A stretch of 64,000 nt of DNA from Botryotinia globosa (taxonomy: Eukaryota > Ascomycota > Leotiomycetes > Helotiales > Sclerotiniaceae), in assembly GCA_014898425.1 (NCBI GenBank), contig RCSZ01000010.1, positions 2,232,001-2,296,000 on the forward strand, read 5' to 3'. The notes below the pieces were generated by a model, which saw only the letters and a program-made list of their open reading frames with translations, searched no databases and was not told the DNA's origin. Below are positions 63,395 through 64,000 of this stretch, piece after piece. A program made the translations under genes and the position numbers. Numbering within the stretch: the first letter of the stretch is position 1; every line of letters begins with the position of its first letter.

Positions 63395-63830
63395 TTAAAT
63401 TAACGAGCGATGGCAATCATAAAAGCCCCGTCGAAGCACTCAATCTGGATGACACTAGTAAGCCTAACATATCAATGAATTTCTAGCATTCGTACAATTC
63501 CCCGACTTTCGCCCTCACTACTAGGTAGGTACCCTCTAAAAGTGACCTTTTTCTCCTTCAGATCCTCCTCCTCAATCTACTCCAATGCGATCGCCCTATC
63601 AAGATCCCCTTTCCCCACAATCTTCAAAGAACTTCCACGCGACCACCACATTGATTATATTCAAGACTACGTATCGCCCCAACCTATCTCCATAGAAATA
63701 TGCAAAAACTAGATCGCAACGAGTGCGAAAAAGAATAAGAATGAAACGGGAGGATTGATATAGTGCATGGTTACAACTAAAACAATCTAAATTTAAAATC
63801 AACTATTTCCTCCGGAATCACCAGCTTTAC
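63395..63830 (-). mobile_element. Probable 3' interior fragment of the copia element
   Basis: Sequence of normal composition leading into the polypurine tract on the minus strand; it lacks a pol reading frame that I recognise, so it may be the untranslated 3' interior or unrelated host DNA. A 67-codon minus ORF (63,599-63,802) lies here without known domain. Confidence 0.35.
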
Positions 63831-64000
63831 ACTCAGCAACTAAATAGATATAAAATAAAAAGTATTAATATAAAATCGATTCGGAATAATTCCTTTACAA
63901 ACTTCTATACAAAATAATGAATAATTCTTTTATTAATCCATTCGATATTTATTAATAATTATAAAACTTTGTATTTAATAGAAATATTATAATATACAAC
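63831..64000. repeat. Start of the next AT-rich block
   Basis: Composition switches back to AT-rich near 63,830; nothing identifiable in the remaining 170 bp. Confidence 0.7.

Overview
The window looks like nuclear DNA of a filamentous ascomycete, most likely a leotiomycete (Botrytis/Sclerotinia-like). This rests on short spliceosomal introns with GTRAGY-type donors and CTAAT/CTGAC-like branch points, on the protein types, and on a sharply two-part base composition. Gene islands of ordinary composition are separated by very AT-rich blocks that look destroyed by repeat-induced point mutation (RIP): many transposon relics, almost no long ORFs, and GC surviving mainly in patches poor in CpA/TpG. 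The species is an inference; no marker gene fixes it.

Layout. 1-14,990: AT-rich relic block, including a minus-strand Ty1/copia gag relic near 11 kb and several AT minisatellites. 14,990-17,420: island 1, a minus-strand J-domain protein and a divergent plus-strand putative membrane protein. 17,420-28,105: AT block with LTR pieces, an ~810-bp long-inverted-repeat element ending in an uninterrupted (TAA)n tract of about 103 units, tandem tRNA-like repeats, nested copia pol relics and two copies of a ~650-bp element with GC-rich ends. 28,105-31,950: island 2, opening with a short telomere-like CCCTAA tract; it holds a minus-strand hypothetical gene and a two-exon FHA-kinase gene. 31,957-56,500: the largest AT block, with two Ty3/gypsy elements (33,078-38,332 plus strand; 44,933-51,649 minus strand), each delimited by LTRs and 5-bp target duplications, a palindrome made from gypsy 3' ends, further copies of the hairpin-ended element, copia relics and satellites. 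56,500-63,840: island 3, with a MITE, a three-exon gene of 509 codons, a three-exon trypsin-like protease gene of about 620 codons and the 3' end of a copia element that is hardly RIPped.

The five or so genes are not an operon or an obvious pathway. FHA-kinase, PA-clan protease-like and short lineage-specific proteins inside a transposon graveyard fit an accessory compartment. No metabolic cluster, effector cassette, rRNA, functional-looking tRNA or CRISPR array was found. The features I consider most worth checking are the hairpin-ended repeat family, the tRNA-like repeat whose T-arm lies upstream of its D-arm, the gypsy-derived palindrome, and the protease with an N-terminal helical extension and a coiled-coil insertion.
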